The notes below the pieces were generated by a model. The model was given only the letters and a program-made list of their open reading frames with translations, ran no database searches and was not told the DNA's origin. Position numbers and translations under genes: made by a program. Below, in pieces: positions 26,907-37,213 of a stretch of DNA of 64,000 bases. Source of the DNA: Trueperella sp. (lineage in GTDB: Bacteria; Actinomycetota; Actinomycetes; Actinomycetales; Actinomycetaceae); the NCBI GenBank assembly GCA_030532125.1, contig JAUNLU010000001.1, positions 62,001 through 126,000 of the forward strand, in the 5' to 3' direction. Each line of letters begins with the position of its first letter. Within the stretch, counting starts at the first letter, position 1.

Positions 26907-28055
26907 ATGCATATCGTTCTCGCTACCCGCATATTTGCCCCCGAGCCAGGAGCAGCCGCACTGCGCCTAGCTGGATTAGCAAATGAGTTAGCTAAGCGTG
27001 GAAACAGGGTTACTGTGCTAACTAGCACATTTAACGGAGAACCCAATAAAACAAATATGGGAAATCTACATACGCGCCGTTTCCCTGCACTTCGTGATAA
27101 GACGGGGGCAGTGCGCGGATATATACAGTACCTATCCTTTGATATCCCATTATTTTTCCGCTTATTAGCTACTGACAAGCCGGATGTGGTGGTATGCGAA
27201 CCGCCCCCTACTACCGGGGTTATTACTCGAATAGCTTGTGCTACCCGCCGCATACCTTATGTCTACTATGCTGGTGATATCCTTTCTGATGCCGCTGTTG
27301 CGGGCGGAATGGGGGCAGTTGCCAAAATTATCCGGATCATAGAGCGTACCGCACTAAGCGGCGCAACCAACGTAATCGCTGTTTCCGATCAAGTTGCAGC
27401 GCGCGCTACTGCATTAGGTGCCAGCAAAACCACCGTTGTACCAAATGGGATCGCCACTACTATTTATCACAGCAACCGAGCTAGACCTCCCGCCTTACCG
27501 CCAAGCGACGGACCAGTTTTTCTCTATGGTGGCACTGTGGCTAGCTGGCTACAGCCAGAAATTTTCATAGATGCTTTCGCACAAGTTGCCGCATCTCTGC
27601 CTAGCTCCCAGCTAGTTTTCCTAGGGCAGGGAACAGCTTGGGAAGCTCTGATTGAATATGCCAACCACGTAGGAATAACCGCACTATTCCATCCCGCTGT
27701 AAGCCCAACAGAAGCCTTGCAATGGTACGCCTACGCTGATGTTGCCCTGGCATCACTAGCCGATGGAAGTTACTCGTATGCATATCCCACCAAAATTCTG
27801 GCTGCACTGTCTCAGGGAACTCCGGTTATTTATGCCGGTAGCGGACAGGCAGCAGTAGATATAGAATCTGCTGATCTTGGACTGGTAACCGCACCAAATC
27901 CGGCAGCAGTAGCTGAAGCAATGATAAGTCTGGGCATCGAAGCCCAGAAACGCACAGAGGCAGACCGCCATCGACTATGGTCTTGGGTGAATAATAATCG
28001 TTCACTTAAAGTTTCTTCTGCTAACGCGGCAAATGCAGTGCTTGAGGTACTCTAG
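26907..28055 (+). CDS. Glycosyltransferase family 4
   Basis: The 382 aa cytoplasmic enzyme has the typical N-terminus MHIVLATRIFAPEPGAAALRLAGLA, an acceptor-side VVVCEPPPTTGV and PYVYYAGDIL, and a donor domain (about 200-375) with FLYGGTVASWLQPEIFIDAF and YPTKILAALSQGTPVIYA. The AYPTKILAALS segment replaces the usual E-x7-E. It is divergent from wbpA with 108 nt between starts and is followed by a hairpin terminator. The start is chosen from a TATACT box 6 nt upstream. It probably transfers one residue of the island polysaccharide. Confidence 0.85.
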   Translation: MHIVLATRIFAPEPGAAALRLAGLANELAKRGNRVTVLTSTFNGEPNKTNMGNLHTRRFPALRDKTGAVRGYIQYLSFDIPLFFRLLATDKPDVVVCEPPPTTGVITRIACATRRIPYVYYAGDILSDAAVAGGMGAVAKIIRIIERTALSGATNVIAVSDQVAARATALGASKTTVVPNGIATTIYHSNRARPPALPPSDGPVFLYGGTVASWLQPEIFIDAFAQVAASLPSSQLVFLGQGTAWEALIEYANHVGITALFHPAVSPTEALQWYAYADVALASLADGSYSYAYPTKILAALSQGTPVIYAGSGQAAVDIESADLGLVTAPNPAAVAEAMISLGIEAQKRTEADRHRLWSWVNNNRSLKVSSANAANAVLEVL

Positions 28056-28083
28056 TTCTCAACAGATTACTACATCACAAATT

Positions 28084-28110
28084 AGAGGAGCCTATAATAG
28101 GCTCCTCTTT
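28084..28110 (+). terminator. Intrinsic terminator after glycosyltransferase at 26907
   Basis: An 11-bp perfect stem (AGAGGAGCCTA paired with TAGGCTCCTCT) has a 3-nt loop (TAA) and is followed by TTT then GGGGGAG. The U-tract is short, so it may also serve as a processing or pausing site. Confidence 0.6.
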
Positions 28111-28141
28111 GGGGGAGAACACCCATACCCCATACACGTAC

Positions 28142-28147
28142 TACAAT
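28142..28147 (+). promoter_or_regulatory. -10 box (TACAAT) for glycosyltransferase at 28155, leaderless
   Basis: TACAAT lies 7 nt before the ATG at 28155, directly after the terminator region, so this gene has its own promoter. Confidence 0.55.
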
Positions 28148-28154
28148 AAGGCAT

Positions 28155-29306
28155 ATGGCTAAACCTAAAATTCTTGTTATTTCGTTTTCCAATATTGCTC
28201 AAGATGCCCGTGTGTTACGCGAGATTAGTGCCATTGCCCAACACGGAGAAGTCACATCAGTGGGCTATGGAAAAAAGCCAGAAAACTCCACAATTCATAT
28301 TGAGTTACCAAAAAATGCCCCGTCGCTGCCACAAACTATTCCAGGAATACTAAAACTAGCATTGCGAATGCACACTCGAGCCGAGCTATCTGCCCCAGGA
28401 TCAATCGCGGCTATGAAATTATTAGAAGGAAAGAAATTTGATCTTATAGTTGCGAATGATGCCAGAGCCATACCACTTGCGTTTAAAGTAAGTCAGGGGT
28501 CACCAGTTTGGGCAGATATGCATGAGTGGGCTCGTGGAGAAAGAACCCAGATCCTCGCCTGGCGCATACTAATCGCCCCACTTATGGATCATATTTGCAA
28601 GAAATACCTACCCGCATGTAACGCAGTAACAACTGTTAGTGGAACGATAGCAGAGCTGTACCAACAAGAATACAAAATAAAGAAGCCTCTCCTAATCCGT
28701 AATGCGCCAGCATACATTGATTTACCTCCCAGTCAATGTGCCAAGGATGGCAAAATTCAGCTAGTACATTCTGGAGGCGCTGTAGCAGGGCGGAATATAG
28801 AAGCAATGATCACGGCAGTAAAGCAGCTAGAGGATAGATTCACCCTAGACCTGTATCTAATTCCAGCTAATGACGGCGGAAAATATTTAGAAAGTCTACA
28901 TAAACTTGCTGGAGATGATGAACGAATCCAATTCCATGATCCGGTAAAGCCTGACGAACTAGCAAAAACTCTCAATCAATACGATGTAGGCATATATTGG
29001 ATGCCTCCTGTGCACTTAAATGCCAAGCTCGCTCTGCCTAATAAGTTCTTTGATTTTGTGCAGGCTCGCCTTGCAATTGCAGTAGGCCCCACTGCAGAGA
29101 TGTCAGCACTTATTAACAAATATAAAATTGGTTGGGTCTCTGAGGGCTTTGAAATTGAGAGTATAGTTTCAACGCTAAATTCTTTGACTACTGAAAAAGT
29201 AGCTGCAGCAAAACAAGCCACTGTTCCAGCGGCAAAAGACCTGAATTTTGACAATGAGTCAAAAGTAATTGAGGATATTCTTCAAGACTTACTTGGGAGT
29301 ATATAG
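28155..29306 (+). CDS. Glycosyltransferase, GT-B fold, AT-rich gene
   Basis: The 383 aa protein has a GT-B N-terminus (KILVISFSNIAQDARVLREI), a central VWADMHEWARGERTQIL typical of cytoplasmic transferases, TTVSGTIAELY, and a C-terminal donor domain with IQLVHSGGAVAGRN and LALPNKFFDFVQARLAIAVGP. The gene is visibly richer in A and T, with AAA and AAT codons, than its neighbours, so it may be a recent arrival. Its last 25 nt overlap the convergent wbpI. Donor and acceptor are unknown. Confidence 0.83.
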   Translation: MAKPKILVISFSNIAQDARVLREISAIAQHGEVTSVGYGKKPENSTIHIELPKNAPSLPQTIPGILKLALRMHTRAELSAPGSIAAMKLLEGKKFDLIVANDARAIPLAFKVSQGSPVWADMHEWARGERTQILAWRILIAPLMDHICKKYLPACNAVTTVSGTIAELYQQEYKIKKPLLIRNAPAYIDLPPSQCAKDGKIQLVHSGGAVAGRNIEAMITAVKQLEDRFTLDLYLIPANDGGKYLESLHKLAGDDERIQFHDPVKPDELAKTLNQYDVGIYWMPPVHLNAKLALPNKFFDFVQARLAIAVGPTAEMSALINKYKIGWVSEGFEIESIVSTLNSLTTEKVAAAKQATVPAAKDLNFDNESKVIEDILQDLLGSI

Positions 29307-30349
29307 CGTCTGAGAATAGCAGAAATGCGCGGAGCAGTTTTCCCGTCACCATAGGGCTGCGCAGAAGTGGGTTCCGGATTAATGCTTTTTACTGCTTCCA
29401 AGATGGCCTCTCCTGGCTCAACTAGCACATTCCACCCTAATTCTACCGTTTCTACCCACTCTGTCTCGGTACGTACCGTAATACAAGGGACGCGCAACAA
29501 AAAAGCTTCTTTTTGCAAACCCCCGGAATCAGTAATAACTGCTTTAGCCCCCATAACGGCGCGAACTAGTTGCGGGTACGGTAGAGGCTCATTCCAACGT
29601 AGATTACCTGTATCTACGCAACCACCATTTTTTTTCATTATTGCTTGCAATCTTGGGTGAGCAAGCAAAAATACTGGGGCGTCAAACTTAGCAAAGCTAC
29701 TCAATATCTGCGACAGTCGCCCCATATTGTCAGTATTTTGAGGACGATGAATAGTAGCTACGTAATAATTCCCTTCCTTCTCAGGTACTGGAACAGGGTA
29801 TCCTTTAACACGGTCACGCTCCTGCAGCAGAACATCAGTCATAACATCACCAACATTAATACTGCGTTCAGCCAGACCTTCCCGTCTTAGCTGCGCTAAC
29901 GCTATCTCAGTTGGAGCCAATAACAAGTCTGATGCGTGATCCGTAAGAACTCTATTGTGTTCCTCCGGCATTTCCCTATTGAAAGAGCGCAGACCCGCTT
30001 CAAGATGAGCTACTGGTATATGTAGCTTTACAGCTGCTATTGCCCCCGCTAGCGTAGAATTTGTGTCGCCGTATACCAACAACCAATCAGGACGTGACTT
30101 TAGTAAGATTTCCTCAATACCATCAAGCATCATACCTGTTTGTTTGCCATGGCTCGCTGACCCCACTGACAGTCGATAGTCTGGCTCTGAGATCCCTAGC
30201 TCTTTAAAAAAGCTACCAGATAAAAGCGGATCATAATGCTGACCAGTATGCAGAATTTGGTGCTCTATCCCAGCCTGTCGAAATGCGTGATCTATCGGAG
30301 CAAGCTTTACGAATTGTGGGCGAGCACCAACAACTGATATTACCTTCAT
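29282..30349 (-). CDS. wbpI: UDP-sugar 2-epimerase, non-hydrolysing (WbpI/WecB type)
   Basis: The 355 aa enzyme inverts C2 of a UDP-GlcNAc-type sugar. Motifs are ISVVGARPQFVKLAP, ILHTGQHYDPLLSGSFF, SVGSASHGKQTG, LVYGDTNSTLAGA, HLEAGLRSFNREMPEEHNR and ITDSGGLQKEAFLL. The wider GSASHGxQTG and RSFNREMPEE context resembles WbpI, which converts the diacetamido-glucuronate UDP-sugar to the manno form, more than the plain WecB. The neighbouring wbpB-E-D genes agree. The ATG is 6 nt after a TATGAT box. WecB (UDP-ManNAc) is the alternative. Confidence 0.85.
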   Translation of the reverse strand: MKVISVVGARPQFVKLAPIDHAFRQAGIEHQILHTGQHYDPLLSGSFFKELGISEPDYRLSVGSASHGKQTGMMLDGIEEILLKSRPDWLLVYGDTNSTLAGAIAAVKLHIPVAHLEAGLRSFNREMPEEHNRVLTDHASDLLLAPTEIALAQLRREGLAERSINVGDVMTDVLLQERDRVKGYPVPVPEKEGNYYVATIHRPQNTDNMGRLSQILSSFAKFDAPVFLLAHPRLQAIMKKNGGCVDTGNLRWNEPLPYPQLVRAVMGAKAVITDSGGLQKEAFLLRVPCITVRTETEWVETVELGWNVLVEPGEAILEAVKSINPEPTSAQPYGDGKTAPRISAILRRYILPSKS

Positions 30350-30355
30350 GCATCC

Positions 30356-30361
30356 ATCATA
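30356..30361 (-). promoter_or_regulatory. -10 box (TATGAT) for wbpI, leaderless
   Basis: On the minus strand TATGAT lies 6 nt before the ATG at 30349, with AT-rich DNA upstream. wbpI therefore seems to have its own promoter despite following wbpB. Confidence 0.5.
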
Positions 30362-30391
30362 TAAATAAATATTGTGTTCGTATCTGAGCTG

Positions 30392-30403
30392 TCATTCGAA
30401 TGA
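30392..30403. promoter_or_regulatory. 12-bp perfect palindrome upstream of wbpI
   Basis: TCATTCGAATGA reads the same on both strands. It lies about 30 nt upstream of the wbpI -10 box, just beyond where a -35 would fall, so it could be an operator. A single copy is seen. Confidence 0.3.
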
Positions 30404-30469
30404 TGATTATTGGATTCAGATCACCACAGGCAGGATCCTAGATATATAGATAGTAAAATACTGATTAGT

Positions 30470-31456
30470 TTAGAATCGCACTACTTCACCGTCGGCAGCA
30501 GCAGAATCCAGAATACCTTGGATGACTTTCATCGTATTAAGTGCCTCATGCATGGTCACATGGTTAGAAGACTTACCTAGGATCGCATCCCGGAAATGCC
30601 GATGTTCCACCGCTAGCGGCTCGTGCTTTTGAATTGCATAGCGAACCATTTGTCCTTCTGAAACTCCGCGAAAGTTCTTAAGCTGATCCCAGCCCAGCGG
30701 GAAGCTGCCATTCTCGTAGAATGTCAGATCTCCCATTACTGTTTCAGCCACCAAAGCACCGTGCTCCCCCAGCACCACTGTTACTCGTTCCTTAAATGGG
30801 CTCAACCAGTTCACTAGGTGATTTACAAGTACCCCATTCTGCAGTTTTCCGGAGGCAGTTACCAGGTCTTCGTATTCCCGCCCTGTCCGGTTGGCTGTTT
30901 GTGCCGAGATAGATGCGTAATCTGAACTAGCTACCCAAGCTGCTAGGTCGACGTCGTGCGTGGCTAGATCCTTAACTACCCCCACATCAGCAATCCGCGC
31001 AGGGAACGGCGACTGTCGCCGGGTAGAAATTTGGTAGATCTTGCCGAGTTCACCATCTGCAATTCGCTTGCGCATTTCCAATAGCGCTGGGTTGCACCGC
31101 TCCACATAACCTACGGCGCCAATCAGCCCCGCATTTTGGAACGCCGCCACCATCTTTTCTCCCTCGGCAATAGTGGAGGCAAGGGGCTTCTCCACCAAGG
31201 TGTGCACGCCAGCTTCAGCTAATGTCAACGCTATGTCTACGTGTTGCGCAGTAGGCACCGCTACCACTGCAGCGTCAATTCCAACTTCGATTAGCGACTC
31301 TACGTCAGGCAATACTTCCAGATCACCAGCGACATTAAATTTATCGCCGTACTGGTCTGCAATCGCAACGAGTTCTGCACCATCAAGTGCCCGAATATTA
31401 CGGGCGTGATGTCGCCCCATTGAGCCAATACCAATTAAGCCATAACGGAGCGTCAT
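30470..31456 (-). CDS. wbpB: Gfo/Idh/MocA oxidoreductase (WbpB-like, UDP-sugar 3-dehydrogenase)
   Basis: The 328 aa enzyme has a Rossmann N-terminus (YGLIGIGSMGRHHARNI), AVVAVPTAQHVDIALT, the family signature LVEKPLAST and a C-terminal alpha/beta domain. In P. aeruginosa the WbpB type oxidises C3 of UDP-GlcNAcA so that WbpE can aminate it. The start at 31456 is 2 nt after the aminotransferase stop and has AGGTG upstream; an in-frame extension to 31498 is rejected. Assignment beyond the family depends on the neighbouring wbpE and wbpD. Confidence 0.85.
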   Translation of the reverse strand: MTLRYGLIGIGSMGRHHARNIRALDGAELVAIADQYGDKFNVAGDLEVLPDVESLIEVGIDAAVVAVPTAQHVDIALTLAEAGVHTLVEKPLASTIAEGEKMVAAFQNAGLIGAVGYVERCNPALLEMRKRIADGELGKIYQISTRRQSPFPARIADVGVVKDLATHDVDLAAWVASSDYASISAQTANRTGREYEDLVTASGKLQNGVLVNHLVNWLSPFKERVTVVLGEHGALVAETVMGDLTFYENGSFPLGWDQLKNFRGVSEGQMVRYAIQKHEPLAVEHRHFRDAILGKSSNHVTMHEALNTMKVIQGILDSAAADGEVVRF

Positions 31457-31457
31457 A

Positions 31458-32552
31458 TTAGGCACCTGCCTTTGCGATCGCGTTAACTGCAGTAACAATC
31501 CGCTCTAGATCGTTTTGGCTTAGTGAAGGATGTACTGGCAACGAGAGCACTTCCCGCGCCGCCACTTCCGTATTCGGCAGTTCCAGATCCGGAGCGTAGC
31601 CAGCTAACGATGGTAGCCGATGGTTGGGAATCGGATAGTAGACGCCACAACCCACCTGGTACTCTTCGCGCAAAGCAGTGGCGAAACCATCCCGATCTTC
31701 TGGCACCCGGATAGTGTACTGGTGGTACACATGTACCGCTCCCTCAGCTACCGGCGGAGTTACTACACCTTCCAGATGGGAGTTCAAGAATGCGGCATTA
31801 TCTTGCCGTTGTTGTGTCCAACCAACAACTTTCCGCAACTGCACCCGCCCAATCGCGGCATGGATATTAGTCATCCGGTTGTTGTAGCCTACTAGCTCAT
31901 TCTCATACTGCTTTTCCATCCCCTGATTGCGCAGCAGTCGCACCCGGTGGGCTACTTCGGGATCGGTGGTGGAAACCATGCCACCTTCTCCAGCAGTCAT
32001 ATTCTTGGTCGGATAGAGCGAAAATTCACCGAAGGTACCGAAAGTACCCACTTTCTTACCATTTAGCGAAGCGCCGTGTGCCTGGGCAGCGTCTTCAAAG
32101 ATCATCAAATCGTGCTCAACAGCAATAGCACTCAACTCAGTCATATTTGCTGGGTGACCGTAGAGATGCACTGGCATGATGCCCCGCGTTTTCTCAGTGA
32201 TAGCAGCGCGCACTGCGACAGGATCCATATTGAACGTAGCTGGCTCAATATCCACGAATACCGGAGTAGCCCCCGTCAGGGCCACCGAGTTACCAGTGGC
32301 TGCGAATGTAAAGGACGGCACAATAACTTCATCGCCGGGACCAATTCCAGCAGCAAGCAATCCCAGATGCAGGGCAGAAGTACCAGAGTTTACTGCCACT
32401 ACTTCAGCACCTGGAGTTAGCTGATCCGCAAATTCTGCTTCAAAAGCAGCCACTTCAGCGCCTTGCGCCAACATTCCAGAGGCCAGCACAGCATCTACTG
32501 CGGCGCGTTCTTCACTGCCGATAATTGGCTTTGCAGCAGGAATCATTTCCAT
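31458..32552 (-). CDS. wbpE: DegT/DnrJ/EryC1 aminotransferase (WbpE-like)
   Basis: The 364 aa PLP-dependent sugar aminotransferase has AVNSGTSALHLGLLAAGI (phosphate-binding), VIVPSFTFAATGN, MIFEDAAQAHGA (Asp interacting with the PLP ring) and the PLP lysine in FSLYPTKNMTAGEGG. The WbpE type makes the 3-amino UDP-sugar from the keto product of WbpB. Its start overlaps the acetyltransferase stop (TAATG), consistent with one operon with wbpD and wbpB. Confidence 0.9.
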   Translation of the reverse strand: MEMIPAAKPIIGSEERAAVDAVLASGMLAQGAEVAAFEAEFADQLTPGAEVVAVNSGTSALHLGLLAAGIGPGDEVIVPSFTFAATGNSVALTGATPVFVDIEPATFNMDPVAVRAAITEKTRGIMPVHLYGHPANMTELSAIAVEHDLMIFEDAAQAHGASLNGKKVGTFGTFGEFSLYPTKNMTAGEGGMVSTTDPEVAHRVRLLRNQGMEKQYENELVGYNNRMTNIHAAIGRVQLRKVVGWTQQRQDNAAFLNSHLEGVVTPPVAEGAVHVYHQYTIRVPEDRDGFATALREEYQVGCGVYYPIPNHRLPSLAGYAPDLELPNTEVAAREVLSLPVHPSLSQNDLERIVTAVNAIAKAGA

Positions 32553-33154
32553 TAGGAATTCACCTTTCGAATAGCGGATTCAAATTCTTCGTATTCATCA
32601 CCAGTTTGTGGGCAACGCCAGCGTCCAGATCCAGCAGGCTCCAGTTTCACGCCAGAGTGCCCTACCCAACCAATTTGGCGGGCTGGCACTCCAGCCATTA
32701 GTGCAAAAGGCGGCACATCTTTAGTGACCACTGCCCCAGCCGCCACCAATGCCCACTCACCAATTTTCACCGGCGCCACACACACAGATCGGGCCCCAAT
32801 AGCGGCACCAGTCCCAATTTTTACACCCACTTGTTCCCAATCTGAAGCGGATTTCAAAGTGCCGTCTGAATTGATAGCTCGCGGGAAATGGTCGTTAGTC
32901 AAGACCACAGCTGGGCCAATAAACACGCCGTCGGCCAATTCAGCAGGCTCATATACCAGTGCATAGTTCTGCACTTTGCAGTTGGCCCCCATTTGCACGC
33001 CTTCACCAATGTAGGCGCCGCGGCCAATTATGCAGTTCTCCCCAATAACCGCGTTTTCACGCACCTGCGCCAGATGCCAAATACTGGTGCCATCCCCAAT
33101 TTGGGCTTGGTCGGAAACATCTGCCGAATCCAAAATACGCGGGGGATTCCCCAT
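32552..33154 (-). CDS. wbpD: Sugar N-acetyltransferase, left-handed beta-helix (WbpD/WlbB-like)
   Basis: The 200 aa acyltransferase is built of hexapeptide repeats (IGENCIIGRGAYIGEGVQMG, IGTGAAIGARSVCVAPVKIG). The loop LTNDHFPRA and the tail CPQTGDEYEEF after GWVGHSGVKLE are diagnostic of WbpD/WlbB, which acetylate the 3-amino group of UDP-GlcNAc3NA. It is the first gene of the wbpD-wbpE-wbpB operon; AAGGAG sits 7 nt before the ATG. It is divergent from the GT2 gene at 33219 with 64 nt between starts. Confidence 0.9.
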   Translation of the reverse strand: MGNPPRILDSADVSDQAQIGDGTSIWHLAQVRENAVIGENCIIGRGAYIGEGVQMGANCKVQNYALVYEPAELADGVFIGPAVVLTNDHFPRAINSDGTLKSASDWEQVGVKIGTGAAIGARSVCVAPVKIGEWALVAAGAVVTKDVPPFALMAGVPARQIGWVGHSGVKLEPAGSGRWRCPQTGDEYEEFESAIRKVNS

Positions 33155-33218
33155 GCGATTTCTCCTTGCACTGATTGGATAAGTTCGGCTCCATGGAGTC
33201 TATGACACAATATACCTC

Positions 33219-33911
33219 ATGGGAAAGAATGCTTCGGAAATGACTTGGCTGATCATTCCGCTCTACAATGAGGCAACCGTCATATATGACGTAGTATCAC
33301 AAGCGCGTCAAACTTTTTCTAACATTGTTTGCGTAAATGATGGATCTTCCGATAATTCTGCTGTTCTAGCGCAAAAAGCTGGCGCCTATGTGGTTTCCCA
33401 CCCAATAAACCTAGGGCAAGGAGCTGCATTGCAAACTGGGATAACTTGGGTGCTGACCTACACCGATGCAGAGTATTTGGTGACTTTTGACGCAGATGGA
33501 CAGCACCGCCCGGCGGATGCCTTACGGATGGTGAAACGAGCTGAAGCAGAGCGGCTCGATTTTGTATTAGGAACTAGATTTGCCGATGACACCCACCAAG
33601 CTGGCTGGCTAAAACGCCTGGTACTAACCACGGTAGCTCGAATTTCCAGTTGGCGCACTGGCATGAAGCTCACTGATGCACATAACGGACTGCGGGTACT
33701 ACGCCGGAGCTGTGCAGCACGACTCGACATAACTCAACCACGGATGGCACACGCTTCCCAAATTGTTAGCGAGTTGGCGAAAATGAAACTACCCTGGGCA
33801 GAGGAACCAGTGACTATAGACTACACTGATTATTCACGGTCCAAAGGTCAGAGTTTACTCAATGGGGTTAATATCTTGACAGAAATGATCTTCGGAACCA
33901 GTGAGAGGTAA
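33219..33911 (+). CDS. Family 2 glycosyltransferase (polyprenyl-phosphate sugar transferase type)
   Basis: The 230 aa protein is a compact GT2 enzyme with WLIIPLYNEATVI, the acidic VNDGSSDNS, NLGQGAALQTG and the metal-binding LVTFDADGQHRP. It ends without a membrane domain. Its partner is the adjacent DUF2304 membrane protein, a common pair in Actinobacteria thought to act at the membrane on polyprenyl-phosphate. It begins a rightward run with DUF2304, rfbB and another GT2. A weak CACAAT box lies 7 nt upstream and no Shine-Dalgarno is seen. Confidence 0.87.
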   Translation: MGKNASEMTWLIIPLYNEATVIYDVVSQARQTFSNIVCVNDGSSDNSAVLAQKAGAYVVSHPINLGQGAALQTGITWVLTYTDAEYLVTFDADGQHRPADALRMVKRAEAERLDFVLGTRFADDTHQAGWLKRLVLTTVARISSWRTGMKLTDAHNGLRVLRRSCAARLDITQPRMAHASQIVSELAKMKLPWAEEPVTIDYTDYSRSKGQSLLNGVNILTEMIFGTSER

Positions 33912-33913
33912 CC

Positions 33914-35307
<1,394 letters not shown>

Positions 35308-35323
35308 TACCGCCCCTATCACT

Positions 35324-36268
35324 ATGGTTAATGCTGATCCGATGACGGCGCTCACCAACTCAACAGTGATCGCCGTCATCGTTACCTACCACCCCACGGA
35401 GGTGACGGCACGGTTACTCGGCACTCTTGCGCAGCAATGCGCCCGAGTTTTAGTGGTAGATAACGGATCTGCTGCAACAGAGCTGGCCCAGCTGCGAACC
35501 GCGGCTCAGGAACTAGACACTGCTAGTGATATTGAATTTCTAGAACTTGCGGAGAATACCGGCATTGCGCATGCCCAGAATGTTGGTATCCAGCGGGCAA
35601 TAGAGCTGGGGGCCACCCACGTATTGCTGTCCGACCAAGATTCTGCTCCGGCGCCCGATATGGTGGCACAACTGTTGCCCTCGGTAGCTGACCCGCAAGT
35701 GGGGGCGGCAGGCCCATATATCGCCGAAAATAAACCCGGCGGCGATGAGTTAGTGTACGTATCCCGAAAATGGGGGCCCCGCCGGGCCAGTTCCACTGAA
35801 CTTGCCACCCCAGAAGTTACTGCCGCGTTTTTATTGGCATCTGGATGTTTAATTCCAGTGCCAGTGCTGCAAATAGTTGGTCTGATGAATGAGGGGTACT
35901 TCATCGATCATGTGGATTTAGAGTGGGGGCTGCGTGCCCGCCGGGCCGGCTATCGTTTAGTGGTAAATACTCGAGCAATACTCCACCATTCACTGGGTGA
36001 CAGCACCGTGCACCTGCCCGGACGCCCACAACCGGTGCATGTCCACTCCCCTATCCGCTGCTATTACCTGGCGCGCAACACCATTCATTTAATCCGCAGC
36101 GGGCTCCTCAGCCGCAATTGGGCACTGGGCTATGTCCTCTGGTTAGGTAAGTACGTGGCGTTCAATGCATTACTTGCTGACCAGCGTTCGGCCCGCAGCA
36201 AATACCTAGTTCAAGGTATTGCCGACGGCGTCCGCGGGCGGTTTGGGCCAGTTGGTCAGGCTAACTAG
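35324..36268 (+). CDS. Rhamnosyltransferase-like GT2 glycosyltransferase
   Basis: The 314 aa protein has VIAVIVTYHP, RVLVVDNGS, the acidic VLLSDQDSAPAPDMV (DQDS as in rhamnosyltransferases), a central FLLASGCLIPVPVL and the GT2 C-terminal YFIDHVDLEWGLRARRAG, followed by one or two hydrophobic helices. The gene follows rfbB after 16 nt, supporting dTDP-rhamnose as donor. The ATG at 35324 is used; the ATG at 35342 is also possible and no strong Shine-Dalgarno decides. The stop overlaps the convergent GT2 by 4 nt. Confidence 0.85.
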   Translation: MVNADPMTALTNSTVIAVIVTYHPTEVTARLLGTLAQQCARVLVVDNGSAATELAQLRTAAQELDTASDIEFLELAENTGIAHAQNVGIQRAIELGATHVLLSDQDSAPAPDMVAQLLPSVADPQVGAAGPYIAENKPGGDELVYVSRKWGPRRASSTELATPEVTAAFLLASGCLIPVPVLQIVGLMNEGYFIDHVDLEWGLRARRAGYRLVVNTRAILHHSLGDSTVHLPGRPQPVHVHSPIRCYYLARNTIHLIRSGLLSRNWALGYVLWLGKYVAFNALLADQRSARSKYLVQGIADGVRGRFGPVGQAN

Positions 36269-37104
36269 CGGTTAGCAAACCGCTGCATCAGCCGCGAGCG
36301 CAGCTGCAATCCTAACCACAGTATTCCGCGCAGTGGAGCTTGCCAAGGCGCCGAGTAAATCCGCCGCAAATACTGATAGGCGGAATGGTGGTGGGCGGCG
36401 ATCATAGCGGCCGGCTGGTCTCGCCAAGATTTGCCTTGGTCGTGCACCACTCGGGCACTGGGCACAAATACGCTCTGCCAGCCAGCTCCGGCCAATGCTT
36501 CCCCTAACTGGGTATCTTCAAAGAACATAAAAAATTCTGGATCAAAGCCACCGACTTCAACAAAAGCCTGGTGCCGTAGCAGCAAGCATGCACCAGATAG
36601 CCAATCCACCGGGTATTCGGTATGGGGATCAGAATTTTTCCGGTAACTGCTAGTAAACGGGTTATTAGGGAAAGCTTCTGCTAGTATCGCGTGCCCGATC
36701 CCGGTAACTAGCCGCGGAAAGCTGCGCGCCGAAGGGTAGATTTCACCAGCTGGGGTGAGCAGCATCGGCCCCAGCGCACCTGCCTGCGGCCACCGCTCAG
36801 CTGCTGCCAGTAGGTTTGCTAGGGTATCCGGCTGTAATTCGACGTCTGGATTAACTACCAATAACCAATCCCCAACAAAATCACGTGCCCCTAAATTAGC
36901 TGCCTGCCCGTAGCCCAAATTTTTGCCAGGTTCAATTATTCGGGCGCCTTGCTCTTGCAGGGCAGCAAAGCTGCAGCGGGAATCGCCGTTATTTACCACT
37001 ACTAGTTCGTAGTCGAATGCTATAGCGGCACGGGTCAGTGAGGTCGCGAATGTCAATAGTTCGTCACCTGAGTTATAGGCAACTGTGACCACCCGAAGTT
37101 TCAT
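36265..37104 (-). CDS. GT2 glycosyltransferase, WbbL-like rhamnosyltransferase
   Basis: The 279 aa protein has the WbbL pattern: LRVVTVAYNSGDELLT, VVNNGDS, NLGYGQAANLGA and WLLVVNPDVELQPD (metal-binding), with GFDPEFFMFFEDTQLGEAL. In mycobacteria WbbL adds rhamnose to the linker joining arabinogalactan to peptidoglycan; here it may start or extend the wall polymer. GGGGGAG lies just before the ATG. It is divergent from the LCP gene at 37227. Other hexose donors cannot be excluded. Confidence 0.83.
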   Translation of the reverse strand: MKLRVVTVAYNSGDELLTFATSLTRAAIAFDYELVVVNNGDSRCSFAALQEQGARIIEPGKNLGYGQAANLGARDFVGDWLLVVNPDVELQPDTLANLLAAAERWPQAGALGPMLLTPAGEIYPSARSFPRLVTGIGHAILAEAFPNNPFTSSYRKNSDPHTEYPVDWLSGACLLLRHQAFVEVGGFDPEFFMFFEDTQLGEALAGAGWQSVFVPSARVVHDQGKSWRDQPAAMIAAHHHSAYQYLRRIYSAPWQAPLRGILWLGLQLRSRLMQRFANR

Positions 37105-37213
37105 TACTCCCCCTGCAATTCTTACGAGTAGAAACTATCAGATCTGATTGCGGGTAACGCTCACAGTATGAAATATCATGTCGTGGCTAAACCACTTGGA
37201 GTTATTTGCCGCG

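Noticed and set aside
22125..33154. Island as a mobile element
   Set aside because: Despite AT-richer genes, no integrase, transposase, terminal repeats or attachment sites are visible.
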